Assembly: GCA_016281125.1 (NCBI GenBank)
Contig: JAEEIA010000037.1
Coordinates: forward strand, 1 to 64,000
Length of the DNA stretch: 64,000 nucleotides
Reading direction: 5' to 3'
Source of the DNA: Oscillospiraceae bacterium
GTDB lineage: Bacteria; Bacillota; Clostridia; Oscillospirales; Ruminococcaceae
Positions 1 to 7,847 of this stretch are shown here, in pieces (the stretch's first letter is position 1; each line of letters begins with the position of its first letter). Under the pieces are notes generated by a model. The model ran no database searches. It saw nothing but the letters and a program-made list of their open reading frames with translations, and was not told the DNA's origin. The translations under genes were made by a program, and so were the position numbers.

Positions 1-2
1 AA

Positions 3-31
3 CCCGCCCTGCTTGGTGTAAGCAGGGCGGG
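3..31 (-). terminator. Rho-independent terminator hairpin at the left edge
   Basis: A perfect 12-bp stem (3-14 with 20-31, GC-rich) closes a 5-base loop, 20 bases past the stop of the minus-strand CAP-domain gene. The left side of the stem is 2 bases from the window edge, so the minus-strand U-tract cannot be seen. In the plus direction the stem is followed by a T-rich run, so it could also serve a gene arriving from the left. Confidence 0.75.
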
Positions 32-51
32 TGTTGTTTGTGCGGAATGCG

Positions 52-1335
52 TTATGAATTCGGGGTGACACGCAGCAGGGTAGAAGAAGTGTTCTGCGCG
101 CGGAGATCATCGAAGTTTTCGTAAACTTCACTCTTGGAGGTATAGATTCTCAGTTTGCCGTTGTTCCAGTTTGCCGTATCGGTTGAGAATAAGTCGATAC
201 ACTTTGTTGTGTTTTTGTGATTCGGCATAAACAGAACGGTTGTTTTATGCATGCTCGCACCGAAAACGGTCTGATTGTTGTAAGCAAACATAACGTCCGT
301 ACCTTTCTGAGCGAAATTGATCGAGCCCAGACTGTTGCACATGCAGAATGCACGCTTATCAATCGTACTTAAGTTCGGGCAGTTCTGGAATCCGGCAGAA
401 ACAAGTTCATAACAATTTTCAAAGGTACGCTCTGCAATACCTGCGAGTGCTGCATTCGGTCCTTCAACTCTTACGCTGATGAGGCTGCCGTTATAAAATG
501 CGCGTTTGCTAAAGGAAAGGACAGTTTTAGGTACCACAAGATACCGGATGGATTGTCTGAGCGCAAGATTTTGAGTAAGCGTGGTCGGCTTATCTCCGAT
601 ATAAATAACGGTATAGGTCTTTCCGTTATTGGGATTCACAACAGTTTCAGGGATTTCTACACGCTCAGCCCGACTGTCGTCAACACCATGGAAATATACA
701 GTCTTGCTGGATTCATTTGCAACTGAGAAGCACATGTTATACGTTAAAAATGGATCCCAATTCGTTGCACGGACTTTGAATGCATTGGTTAACCCGGATG
801 TATTAAATGTCAGTGTGCTTTGCTGCGGTGTAGGAAGATCTGTTTGTTCATAATCCGTCAAGAAAAACAAATCCCAATAATAAGTGCTGCCTCTTTGAAC
901 TCTGCCAACACCAACATAATTATATCTATCACTGTAATTACCCAAAAAGGTGTTTTTATAGTCATCAAGAACCGCTTGTGCAGTAATGTATTTTTGCCCA
1001 TAAACAGGTATTTGGGTAATGGCACCCACACCGCGAGACATAACACTTCTGATATGGTATCTATTCAGAATTGAGTTCCAAGCAGTATTATAATAATTGT
1101 TAATGTCAAGACTGATCTGATTGGCTTGATATTGCGCTGCATCACAAAGCGGTTCAGCTATCTGTAACGGCTGTAATTGATGAGCTGCACGTTCTTTATT
1201 GATGAGGTCTACAAGCTGAAATGCAAGTTTTTCTGTATTATCCTGATAAATAAATGCATTTGCCGGAATTGCCGACACCAACAGTGTCAGTGAAATAATG
1301 ATTGCCGAGATAACAGATAAAATCCTCTTTTTCAT
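52..1335 (-). CDS. Secreted CAP-domain protein with BspA-type leucine-rich repeats
   Basis: 427 residues. An N-terminal signal peptide (KKR, hydrophobic core, cleavage near AIPANA at about 27) indicates export. Residues about 33-165 resemble a CAP/SCP domain (LINKERAAHQLQPL and a later LFFLTDY strand). Residues about 205-355 carry BspA-like leucine-rich repeats of the style IGDKP..LRYLVVPKTV, RAFYNGSLISVRVEG, RTFENCYEL, RAFCMCNSLGSINF. No cell-wall sorting signal or dockerin is seen. The start is well placed behind AAAGGAGA (about 1347-1354). The gene is monocistronic between a promoter at 1597-1625 and the hairpin at 3-31, which leaves a leader of about 250 bases. A role in surface interaction is inference; the CAP family is functionally diverse. 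Confidence 0.8.
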   Translation of the reverse strand: MKKRILSVISAIIISLTLLVSAIPANAFIYQDNTEKLAFQLVDLINKERAAHQLQPLQIAEPLCDAAQYQANQISLDINNYYNTAWNSILNRYHIRSVMSRGVGAITQIPVYGQKYITAQAVLDDYKNTFLGNYSDRYNYVGVGRVQRGSTYYWDLFFLTDYEQTDLPTPQQSTLTFNTSGLTNAFKVRATNWDPFLTYNMCFSVANESSKTVYFHGVDDSRAERVEIPETVVNPNNGKTYTVIYIGDKPTTLTQNLALRQSIRYLVVPKTVLSFSKRAFYNGSLISVRVEGPNAALAGIAERTFENCYELVSAGFQNCPNLSTIDKRAFCMCNSLGSINFAQKGTDVMFAYNNQTVFGASMHKTTVLFMPNHKNTTKCIDLFSTDTANWNNGKLRIYTSKSEVYENFDDLRAQNTSSTLLRVTPNS

Positions 1336-1390
1336 GACATGATTCTCCTTTTAAGTCAATATAATTGTGGTAGATGATATGGGTCGCTAT

Positions 1391-1418
1391 ATATTGTTAT
1401 GAACCGGTTCAACAATAT
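1391..1418. repeat. Nested palindrome in the leader of the CAP-domain gene
   Basis: Arms ATATTGTT (1391-1398) and AACAATAT (1411-1418) are perfect inverted repeats, and they enclose GAACCGGTTC (1401-1410), itself a perfect 10-bp palindrome. It lies in the roughly 250-base leader between the promoter and the start codon of the minus-strand gene ending at 52. It could be an operator or an RNA hairpin; there is no adjacent U-tract, so it is not a normal terminator. Apart from this element, the promoter and the terminator of the next gene, I see nothing coding in 1336-1723. Confidence 0.45.
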
Positions 1419-1596
1419 CAAAGTGAAAGCTGGGATATAGAATCAGAAATGCGGGAAAAAGATGCAAAAAAATATACAGATGAGTTTTTATCAAGTAAAG
1501 AATCAGAAAGACAATTCCGCACAGACAGGAGAAATTTCTATGCGGTGTTTATGATAATATAGCTCCTTTCTTTGAAGTTTTTGTCTTGTTTGTTAC

Positions 1597-1625
1597 AATA
1601 TAGCACGAAAAAACACGAAAGTCAA
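1597..1625 (-). promoter_or_regulatory. Sigma-A promoter of the CAP-domain gene
   Basis: On the minus strand TTGACT (1620-1625), a 17-bp spacer and TATATT (1597-1602), with TGC directly before the -10 (extended -10). The predicted start site near 1590 gives a 5' leader of about 250 bases before the ATG at 1335. Confidence 0.7.
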
Positions 1626-1669
1626 TAGTTGTACCAAGTTTTAATGTATTCTTAATATTCGACAGATAT

Positions 1670-1712
1670 AACAAAATTGCGCAGCCTTGCAGGATTGCCC
1701 TGCGGCTGCGCA
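1670..1712 (-). terminator. Terminator of the NarL-type two-component operon
   Basis: Stem 1678-1686 with 1704-1712 (GCGCAGCC / GGCTGCGC) with an inner GCAGG / CCTGC pairing. On the minus strand it is followed by AATTTTGTTA. It lies 12 bases past the stop of the response regulator. Confidence 0.75.
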
Positions 1713-1723
1713 GCGGATGTATC

Positions 1724-2350
1724 TTAAACAATATTATTTTTAAGCGCAAAGACGGCAAGCTGTGTACGGTCTTTCAGGCCGAGCTTTTCGAGCAGCCGGG
1801 AGATACTGTTGCGTACCGTGCCCTCTGCGAGAAACAGCTTTGCAGCGATCTCCTTGTTGTCGGCTCCGTCGCAGATCAGCCGCAGAATGTCGGTTTCCCG
1901 CGCCGTCAGATCGAAGTTGGAGGCGTCCTGCTGCAATGCGACGTCTTTTTTGATCGAGCGGAACACATTGTCGCAGAATACATTGATGCCGCCCGCGACC
2001 GCACGGATCGAATTGAGAATCTGGCTGTTGTCCATTTCCTTGAGAATGTACCCGTCCGCGCCGCTGGAGATCGCCCTGTCTACGGTTTCCTTGTCGTCGA
2101 AGGTTGTCAGCACGAGCACCTTGACATCCGGCAGCGTATCCTTGATCTTGCGCGTGCCGTAGCCGCCGTCGTGGCCGGGCATCCGCATGTCCATGAGCAC
2201 GACATCCGGTTTCAGCTTCACGCTCATTTCATAGGCCTCTTTGCCGTTCGATGCCTCGCCGACAACTTCAATTTCACTGTCCTCCGCGAGCACCGCCCGC
2301 AGGCCAGCCCGCAGAATCTGCACATCGTCTGCAATGATAACTCGGATCAT
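1724..2350 (-). CDS. NarL/FixJ-family response regulator
   Basis: 208 residues. The receiver domain covers residues 1-120, with acidic residues D8/D9, phospho-acceptor D54 (VVLMDMRMPG), T82/T83 and K104 (YILKE). A LuxR-type helix-turn-helix occupies about 143-205 (LTARETDILRLICDGADNKEIA...LAEGTVRNSISRLLEKLGL). It is a cytoplasmic DNA-binding output protein. Its ATG overlaps the stop of the upstream histidine kinase by 4 bases (ATGA), so the pair is translationally coupled and almost certainly a cognate system. No target operon is obvious beside it. Confidence 0.93.
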   Translation of the reverse strand: MIRVIIADDVQILRAGLRAVLAEDSEIEVVGEASNGKEAYEMSVKLKPDVVLMDMRMPGHDGGYGTRKIKDTLPDVKVLVLTTFDDKETVDRAISSGADGYILKEMDNSQILNSIRAVAGGINVFCDNVFRSIKKDVALQQDASNFDLTARETDILRLICDGADNKEIAAKLFLAEGTVRNSISRLLEKLGLKDRTQLAVFALKNNIV

Positions 2351-3957
2351 GTTTCTGCCTCCTTTACGGGTATCCGGATGACGGTCTGGAATCCCTCGCC
2401 GGGTGCGGACGAGAACCTGACCGTTCCGCCGAGCGCCTCTGTCCGCTCGCGGATTCCGCGCAGCCCGTTCTGTTCGGTGATATTGTCACAGCCCCTGCCG
2501 TCGTCCAGAATGTACATTTCGATGCGGTCGGCAAGGAATTTCAGGATGATGCTGATGCTTTCCGCCTCTGCATAGCGGAGTGCGTTGGTAATCGTTTCGC
2601 GGCAGTTGTCGTACATCCCGCGGATGCAGAAGCTGAACCGCTCGTCCTCGGTGCCCTGTATGCAGAGATCAACCTTGACGGCGCGTACCGCTGAAACAAC
2701 TGTCTGCACGGCTCTTGTGACTGACGTCATGAATTCGTCGTCCCGCAGATTGTTGATCGTACAGCGGAGCTGTGTAACGCCGCTGCGGGAAAGGCCGTCG
2801 ATTGCGGAGATGTTCTCGGCCAGCTTCTGCATATCGGGCGTATCCTGCCCGGTTTCGTACTTCATCATTCTGGCCAGTGAGCTGATCATAGTAAAGGTAT
2901 GCCCCGCAGAATCGTGCATTTCCTGCGCGATACGGTTGCGCTCCTGTTCCAGGCTGAGCTTTTTTTCCGCAGCAGCCAGCTCGTGATATTCTGTCACATT
3001 GCTGATGGTCACGATGCTTGCGACCTTGCTGCCGTTCTGGTTCGTACAGAGCGAGCGGCGGATACTGTAAAATTCATTTCCGATTTGTACTTCTGCGGAG
3101 GAAAAGCCCTTCGGCAGTTCCTTTCCGGCGGCTGTATGCAGCGCTTCAAGAAACTGCGGCATTGTCTGCACGTCACTGAGAAACGGCAGCCCGCCGATGT
3201 ATTTGTTGCGGTAGGTCAGCATGCCGCTAATGTCAAAAATCATGACACCGCTGTCAATGTTGCTGATGGTATCGCGGATTGCGATGCTGTTGATATTGAG
3301 CAGCCCGTACCGTCCGAGCGCGATGAGAATAAGCAGGCTTGAAACACCGAAGAACAGCGGCGTCAGTGCGATGGTCGCCCGAAGAATGCCGGTCAGTGTC
3401 AGTGTATTGATCGCCAGCGGGATCGCTGCGGAAAGAATCAGCAGCACAGACTGCTTTGAGATCATGGCGGAATCCCGTGTATGCTTAAAGCAGATGATTG
3501 TAATGCCGGTGAGAATCAGAACATAATATAGTACCTGGAATGCATAAAACAGCGGGCCGTAGGTCACATGTCCCGCTTCAAATACAGCATAATACAGATG
3601 GTGCAGCGGGTTTGTCAGCACGACGGTCACGGCTGCGACTGCGAGCAGCGGAAGAAAGTTCATGAGACGCTGCACACGTCTGCCGGATTCCGTATATGCG
3701 GAAGAAAGCATCAGCCAGAGCGGTGCAAAGCAGCTGATGCCGACGTTTCCGATGCAGTAGCTGATCCAGTATTGCTGCTTTGTGACGGAAAAGAGGATGA
3801 GCAGCTCGGAAATCAGCCATAGTACGATTGAAAACTGACAGCTGATGAACAGTCTTGTCAGGCGGTTGTTGTTGCCGCGGTGGATAATCCATATGACGGA
3901 ACCCATCATGCCGCACAGACCGATAATCAGTAGAACCGCCGGGACGATTCCGGACAT
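2347..3957 (-). CDS. Membrane histidine kinase with 7TM sensor (HisKA_3 type)
   Basis: 536 residues from the ATG at 3957. A GTG three codons upstream is in frame but sits inside the GGGAGG ribosome binding site, so I reject it. The first 220 residues form about seven hydrophobic helices like the His-kinase N-terminal 7TM sensor family. A PAS-like segment follows (about 225-330, DSGVMIFDISG...YRNKYIGG). Then comes a HisKA_3 phospho-acceptor helix (RNRIAQEMHDSAGHTFTM, His348) and an HATPase_c domain (DNCRETITNALRYAEAE; LDDGRGC; GLRGIRERTEALGG). It is the partner of the NarL-type regulator, which it overlaps by 4 bases. The signal it senses cannot be read from the sequence. Confidence 0.9.
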   Translation of the reverse strand: MSGIVPAVLLIIGLCGMMGSVIWIIHRGNNNRLTRLFISCQFSIVLWLISELLILFSVTKQQYWISYCIGNVGISCFAPLWLMLSSAYTESGRRVQRLMNFLPLLAVAAVTVVLTNPLHHLYYAVFEAGHVTYGPLFYAFQVLYYVLILTGITIICFKHTRDSAMISKQSVLLILSAAIPLAINTLTLTGILRATIALTPLFFGVSSLLILIALGRYGLLNINSIAIRDTISNIDSGVMIFDISGMLTYRNKYIGGLPFLSDVQTMPQFLEALHTAAGKELPKGFSSAEVQIGNEFYSIRRSLCTNQNGSKVASIVTISNVTEYHELAAAEKKLSLEQERNRIAQEMHDSAGHTFTMISSLARMMKYETGQDTPDMQKLAENISAIDGLSRSGVTQLRCTINNLRDDEFMTSVTRAVQTVVSAVRAVKVDLCIQGTEDERFSFCIRGMYDNCRETITNALRYAEAESISIILKFLADRIEMYILDDGRGCDNITEQNGLRGIRERTEALGGTVRFSSAPGEGFQTVIRIPVKEAET

Positions 3958-3980
3958 CCTATGCACCTCCCTTTTTGTTG

Positions 3981-4009
3981 ATTATAGCATATTATACTGA
4001 AAAGTGCAA
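3981..4009 (-). promoter_or_regulatory. Promoter of the 7TM kinase/NarL regulator operon
   Basis: On the minus strand TTGCAC (4004-4009), 17-bp spacer, TATAAT (3981-3986), preceded by TGC (extended -10). The predicted start is about 15 bases before the ribosome binding site. Confidence 0.75.
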
Positions 4010-4130
4010 TGGGAGAAGTGAAAAAAGATAATATCTTCGCTGCTTGGGAGCAAAATCGGAGGGCGGCACTGCCGCCTTAAAGCATATTATGCAGAAAATG
4101 CAATGCGTTTGCCCGAAGAACTGCGTTCAG

Positions 4131-4159
4131 TTGACAATTTTACGGATTTGCTGTATAAT
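4131..4159 (+). promoter_or_regulatory. Perfect consensus sigma-A promoter of the SUKH-like gene
   Basis: TTGACA (4131-4136), exactly 17 bp, TATAAT (4154-4159): both hexamers match consensus. A constitutively strong promoter for a solitary gene is unusual in this window. The start codon lies about 80 bases downstream. Confidence 0.85.
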
Positions 4160-4240
4160 AAAATCGTAATACTTGCGGCTTGTGTGCAGTCTGAAATGCA
4201 GACGGGCCGGAACAAGCAACTGTGCATATGAGGTTTGGTG

Positions 4241-5338
4241 ATGGGGATTTTTGATCGGTTCCGTTCCTTGATGGAGCGGATGGAGCAAAAGGAGCAGCCT
4301 GATACCGGAAAGAATGAAATCGCTGTATCTGACAGCGATGCCGCGCCTGATTTTCCGGAAATCGTGATAGATGTGCATGCGGAACCCGGAAAGGATGCAG
4401 CAGTCATCTGTGAAAAGCTGAAACGGATTATTGAACTTTCCAAAGCGCTTCATGCCTGTAATCGGTGGTGGTATTATGATGCGGATCCGCCGCTTGCTCG
4501 GCAGGAGATCCTGAACTGGTGCAAGGAGAACGGTCTGCTGCTGCCGGAGGCATATATTGCGTGCCTGACCGTAGCAGGCCGCTTTGTCACAGATTACTGC
4601 TCAACGACCGGTTACTTCCGCGTGGAGCGGTTTCACCTTGACTGGCCGCTTGACCAGTATTTCACCGCAGATCACAAGCGGCAGTTTGAGAAAAAGATTC
4701 CGTTCAAGGAGTGCATCGGGTGGCTCGATCACCACTGCATCTATTATGATGTGTTCACCCGTGAGTTGTATCTGGAGCATCAGCGTTATCAGTATACTCC
4801 GATCAGAGATTTCGCAGCTGAGATTCTTGATCCGGTGACCGTACACCTGGAGGAGCAGCTTGCAAAGCAGTCTGTTTACCGGCAGCTGATGGAGGAGAGC
4901 AAAAGCAATCCGCTCAGACCGATGTACGATCAGCTGCTGCGGTTTGCGGGGAACGGCGATGTGCCTGCAATGGGCATTCAGCTGGAACCGCCGGCTGCCG
5001 AAGAAGAAATTGTCCGGTGGGAGCAGGAGAACGGCATGCAGCTGCCTGCTGAATACCGGAACTGGATCCGGATCTCAAACGGCAGTGAATTTCATTACCG
5101 GTTTATCCTCAGTCTGGAGCGTCTGCGCAGGGCATACCGTCTGGATCCGATCGACGGCACGGAGTATGTGATTCTGGCCGGAATCTCCGGCTGCTGCGAT
5201 TATCTCGTATTCAATTCCGAAACCGGAACGTATAAGGTGCTGACGGAGGATCATGAACTTCGGGACGCAGAAGGCTTTGCGGAAGAAGTGTTCCTGGACG
5301 CTTTTGAATCTATGGAAGAAGATATGGAATGTGAATAA
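4241..5338 (+). CDS. SMI1/KNR4 (SUKH)-like domain protein, possible immunity protein
   Basis: 365 residues from the ATG at 4241 (GAGG at 4230, 7-base spacing; in-frame TTG 4235 and GTG 4238 fit worse). There is no signal peptide, so it is probably cytoplasmic. An acidic N-terminus is followed by two similar halves: residues about 85-200 (EILNWCKENGLLLPEAYIACL) and about 245-365 (EEEIVRWEQENGMQLPAEYRNW, then GSEFHYRFILSL...ISGCCDYLVFNSETG). Both show the W..NG..LP..Y signature of SUKH domains. SUKH proteins are often immunity proteins of contact-dependent toxins, but many have other roles. The gene stands alone between a perfect promoter and a terminator, with no toxin next to it. Confidence 0.65.
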   Translation: MGIFDRFRSLMERMEQKEQPDTGKNEIAVSDSDAAPDFPEIVIDVHAEPGKDAAVICEKLKRIIELSKALHACNRWWYYDADPPLARQEILNWCKENGLLLPEAYIACLTVAGRFVTDYCSTTGYFRVERFHLDWPLDQYFTADHKRQFEKKIPFKECIGWLDHHCIYYDVFTRELYLEHQRYQYTPIRDFAAEILDPVTVHLEEQLAKQSVYRQLMEESKSNPLRPMYDQLLRFAGNGDVPAMGIQLEPPAAEEEIVRWEQENGMQLPAEYRNWIRISNGSEFHYRFILSLERLRRAYRLDPIDGTEYVILAGISGCCDYLVFNSETGTYKVLTEDHELRDAEGFAEEVFLDAFESMEEDMECE

Positions 5339-5346
5339 CGGCCATT

Positions 5347-5380
5347 CTGCGGAGCGTAACTGCGTTCCGCAGTTTTGTTT
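5347..5380 (+). terminator. Terminator of the SUKH-like gene
   Basis: CTGCGGA (5347-5353) pairs with TCCGCAG (5366-5372) and is followed by TTTTGTTT. It begins 8 bases after the stop codon. Confidence 0.75.
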
Positions 5381-5414
5381 CTGTTTGATGCAGCACCCCG
5401 GTCAGCATCGGTAC

Positions 5415-5430
5415 TGTGACAAATGTCACA
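5415..5430. promoter_or_regulatory. Perfect CRP/FNR-type operator upstream of the phosphonate operon
   Basis: TGTGA-N6-TCACA with perfect symmetry, extended by one more pair (CTGTGAC-AAAT-GTCACAG, 5414-5431). This is the classic consensus for CRP/FNR-family regulators. Its centre (5422.5) lies about 64 bases before the start predicted from the -10 at 5475-5480 (a class I activator position) and about 111 before the start from the -10 at 5522-5527. The regulator is not in this window. Confidence 0.6.
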
Positions 5431-5451
5431 GAAGTGATGACTTGCAGCATC

Positions 5452-5480
5452 TTCACAATCCGCACCGGATATAGTATGAT
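5452..5480 (+). promoter_or_regulatory. Possible upstream promoter P1 of the phosphonate operon
   Basis: TTCACA (5452-5457), 17 bp, TATGAT (5475-5480). It is weak by itself, but positioned as an activator-dependent promoter relative to the CRP/FNR-type palindrome. Confidence 0.4.
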
Positions 5481-5498
5481 AGTATCAGCAGATGACAC

Positions 5499-5527
5499 TT
5501 GAAAGAAGCGTGCAGAAGTGGTATAAT
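5499..5527 (+). promoter_or_regulatory. Promoter P2 of the phosphonate operon
   Basis: TTGAAA (5499-5504), 17 bp, TATAAT (5522-5527), about 30 bases before the plsC start. It is the best promoter for the eight-gene run ending at 14760. Confidence 0.75.
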
Positions 5528-5558
5528 AAATTGACTTCACTGAAAGGACAGAACTTTA

Positions 5559-6218
5559 ATGAAAAAGAAAAACATGGTGATGTACCGGTCGCTCAGGCTG
5601 ATATTCAAACCGCTGTTTTCCCTTTTGTTCCGCCCGGAGATCATCGGACGGGAGCATATTCCCGCTGAAGGCGCTGCCGTGATCGCGGGCAACCACATGC
5701 ATGCACTGGATCCGATCTTCGTGGACATCTGCACGAAACGCGTTGTATGTACCCTCGCCAAAAAAGCGCTGCATGACGGTGCATTCGGGTTTCTGTTCCG
5801 GGCAGCCGGAACGATCCCGGTGGATCTGCACAGCGCGCACAATCCGGATGCGCTGCATGCAGCCGTTGATGCACTCCGCAGCGGACAGCTCGTGAATGTG
5901 TCGCCGGAGGCCAAGCGCAATTATACGGATGAGCTGCTGCTGCCGTTCAAATACGGCGCGGCTGTCATGTCACAGCGCACCGGCGCGCCGGTTGTGCCGT
6001 ATGCGGTCTCGGGTACATACAAGCCGTTCCGGGGCAAGGTTACGATCTGCTTCGGGGAACCGATTTTCCCAGAGGACAGAACGCCGGATGAGATCAACCG
6101 TGCGCTGTACGGTGCAGTCGCGCAGCTGCTCGAACGGATCATGCTGCCGGAAATCCGCAGAACCAAACGGCTGACGGCCTATGATGCATGGGGTGAAAAA
6201 CATGAAAAGACATCTTGA
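5559..6218 (+). CDS. plsC: 1-acyl-glycerol-3-phosphate acyltransferase family protein (PlsC-like)
   Basis: 219 residues. It has the acyltransferase motif I H-X4-D at H46/D51 (NHMHALDPIF) and motif II (GTIPVDLH). Motif III is altered: where PlsC has FPEGTRS this protein has SPEAKRN (about 115-121). A PVVPYAVSG strand follows. The family transfers an acyl chain to lysophosphatidate or a similar acceptor at the inner face of the membrane. The ribosome binding site AAAGGA is 8 bases before the ATG. As first gene of the phosphonate operon, overlapping the ligase gene by 17 bases, it probably acylates a glycerol-type acceptor used in the same pathway rather than serving bulk phospholipid synthesis; that role is inference. 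Confidence 0.85.
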   Translation: MKKKNMVMYRSLRLIFKPLFSLLFRPEIIGREHIPAEGAAVIAGNHMHALDPIFVDICTKRVVCTLAKKALHDGAFGFLFRAAGTIPVDLHSAHNPDALHAAVDALRSGQLVNVSPEAKRNYTDELLLPFKYGAAVMSQRTGAPVVPYAVSGTYKPFRGKVTICFGEPIFPEDRTPDEINRALYGAVAQLLERIMLPEIRRTKRLTAYDAWGEKHEKTS

Positions 6219-7842
6219 TTATCCGCAGTGCTCCGTATATGAGCACATCAGACAAAAGGCTGAACAGTACGGCAAAGCATGTGCCGTGGAATACTTCGGA
6301 CGCAGAATTTCATTCAGCGAGCTGATCCGTGAGATTGACCGCACGGCATGCGCACTGACGGCAGCGGGCGTCAAAAAGGGCGACAGCGTTTCGATCTGTC
6401 TGCCGAATGTCCCGCAGGCGATTTTCCTGTTTTATGCAGTCAGTAAGATCGGTGCCGTGTCGAATATGATCCATCCGCTCTCTGCGGAGGACGAGATCAT
6501 CCGCGATATCCGCCTGACGAAAAGCCGGTTCATCTTTGCACTGGATATGATCGGGGACAAGCTGGAAAAGGTCGCGGCCAGAACGGAGCTCGATCTGGCG
6601 GTGACGGTTTCTCCGGCGGACGGCATGTCTGCGCTGATGAAGGCGGGCTATTTTCTGAAAAGCCTGAAGGAGCACACGCCGCGTTCCTCGTTCATGAGCT
6701 GGAAGAGCTTCCTTTCCATGGGCGATTCCGAATCTGCTGATCTGCCGCAGAACGACGGCAAGGCCGACGACTGTGCGGCAATCCTGTACAGCGGCGGCAC
6801 GACCGGCAAGCCCAAGGGCATCATGCTGACGAACCTGAACTTCAATGCACTTGCGCTGCAAAGTATTGATGCGTGCGGCTGTCTGACAAAGGGCGACCGC
6901 GTGCTCTCCGTGATGCCGGTATTCCACGGCTTCGGCCTCGGTGTCTGTATTCATACGGTGCTGACGTTCGGCGGCACGGCAGTGATTCTGCCGAAGTTCA
7001 ACGTCAAAGAGTTTGATAAGCTGATTTTCAAATACAGACCGAATGTCATCGCCGGTGTGCCTGCAATCTATGAGGCTATGCTCCGCAGCAAGGGCTTCCA
7101 GGGGCAGTCGCTTGATTTTATCAAATGTGTGATTTCCGGCGGTGATTCCCTTGCGGCCAATACGAAGATCAAGCTGAACGAAATGCTCCGCAGTCACGGA
7201 TGCAAATGCACCGTGCGCGAGGGCTACGGCCTGACGGAATGCGTGACCGGCAGCTGCCTGACGCCGGACGGCTGTACCATCTCCGAAACCTGCGGCCTGC
7301 CGTATGCGGATACGGATTACCGCATTGTCGATCCGGAAACCGGGAAGGATGTTCCGGCGGGTGAAACCGGAGAAATCGTGCTGAGCGGGCCAACGGTGAT
7401 GAAGGGCTATTATCATGAGCCGGAGGAAACCGCGCAGACACTCCGCATGGATACAGGCGGGAAAATCTGGCTGCACACGGGCGACCTCGGCTATCAGGAC
7501 GAGCAGGGCTATGTCTATTTCCGGCAGCGGTTAAAGCGCATGATCGTATCCAACGGCTACAATATCTACCCGCAGAATATTGAAAACGTCATCAGCTCTC
7601 ATGCGCAGGTCGCAATGTGTGCGGTCGTCGGCGTGCCGGATGCGCAGCGCGGACAGATTGCCAAGGCCTACGTGATGCTGCGCGGAGCTTGCTCCGAGGA
7701 GAAGATGCGCACCGAGCTGATGCATCTGATGAAAAAGTCAGTTGCAGCCTATGCGATTCCGAAGGAGATCGTGTTTGTGAACAGCTTTCCGAAAACGCTG
7801 GTCGGAAAGATTGCGTATAACGAGCTGATTGCAGAGGGGTGA
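6202..7842 (+). CDS. AMP-forming acyl-CoA/acyl-ACP synthetase family ligase
   Basis: 546 residues from the ATG at 6202, behind GGGGTG. ANL-superfamily motifs are complete: the P-loop at about 197-210 (YSGGTTGKPKGIMLTN), GYGLTEC (about 345), the HTGDLGYQDE hinge aspartate (about 425), and the C-terminal catalytic lysine in KTLVGKIAY. It would activate a carboxylic acid, most likely a fatty acid given the PlsC partner, through an acyl-adenylate. It overlaps plsC by 17 bases, and its stop lies 5 bases before the next start. CoA or ACP as acceptor cannot be decided; no carrier-protein gene lies in the operon. Confidence 0.88.
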   Translation: MKRHLDYPQCSVYEHIRQKAEQYGKACAVEYFGRRISFSELIREIDRTACALTAAGVKKGDSVSICLPNVPQAIFLFYAVSKIGAVSNMIHPLSAEDEIIRDIRLTKSRFIFALDMIGDKLEKVAARTELDLAVTVSPADGMSALMKAGYFLKSLKEHTPRSSFMSWKSFLSMGDSESADLPQNDGKADDCAAILYSGGTTGKPKGIMLTNLNFNALALQSIDACGCLTKGDRVLSVMPVFHGFGLGVCIHTVLTFGGTAVILPKFNVKEFDKLIFKYRPNVIAGVPAIYEAMLRSKGFQGQSLDFIKCVISGGDSLAANTKIKLNEMLRSHGCKCTVREGYGLTECVTGSCLTPDGCTISETCGLPYADTDYRIVDPETGKDVPAGETGEIVLSGPTVMKGYYHEPEETAQTLRMDTGGKIWLHTGDLGYQDEQGYVYFRQRLKRMIVSNGYNIYPQNIENVISSHAQVAMCAVVGVPDAQRGQIAKAYVMLRGACSEEKMRTELMHLMKKSVAAYAIPKEIVFVNSFPKTLVGKIAYNELIAEG

Positions 7843-7847
7843 AGACG

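Noticed and set aside
1374-1562. 62-codon plus-strand frame between the CAP-domain gene and the NarL operon
   Set aside because: No ribosome binding site or promoter on that strand, unremarkable composition, and it overlaps the leader and near-promoter region of the minus-strand gene.
6310-7476. 388-codon minus-strand frame opposite the acyl-AMP ligase
   Set aside because: The plus-strand ligase has complete catalytic motifs; the antisense frame is a GC-codon shadow without any motif or ribosome binding site.
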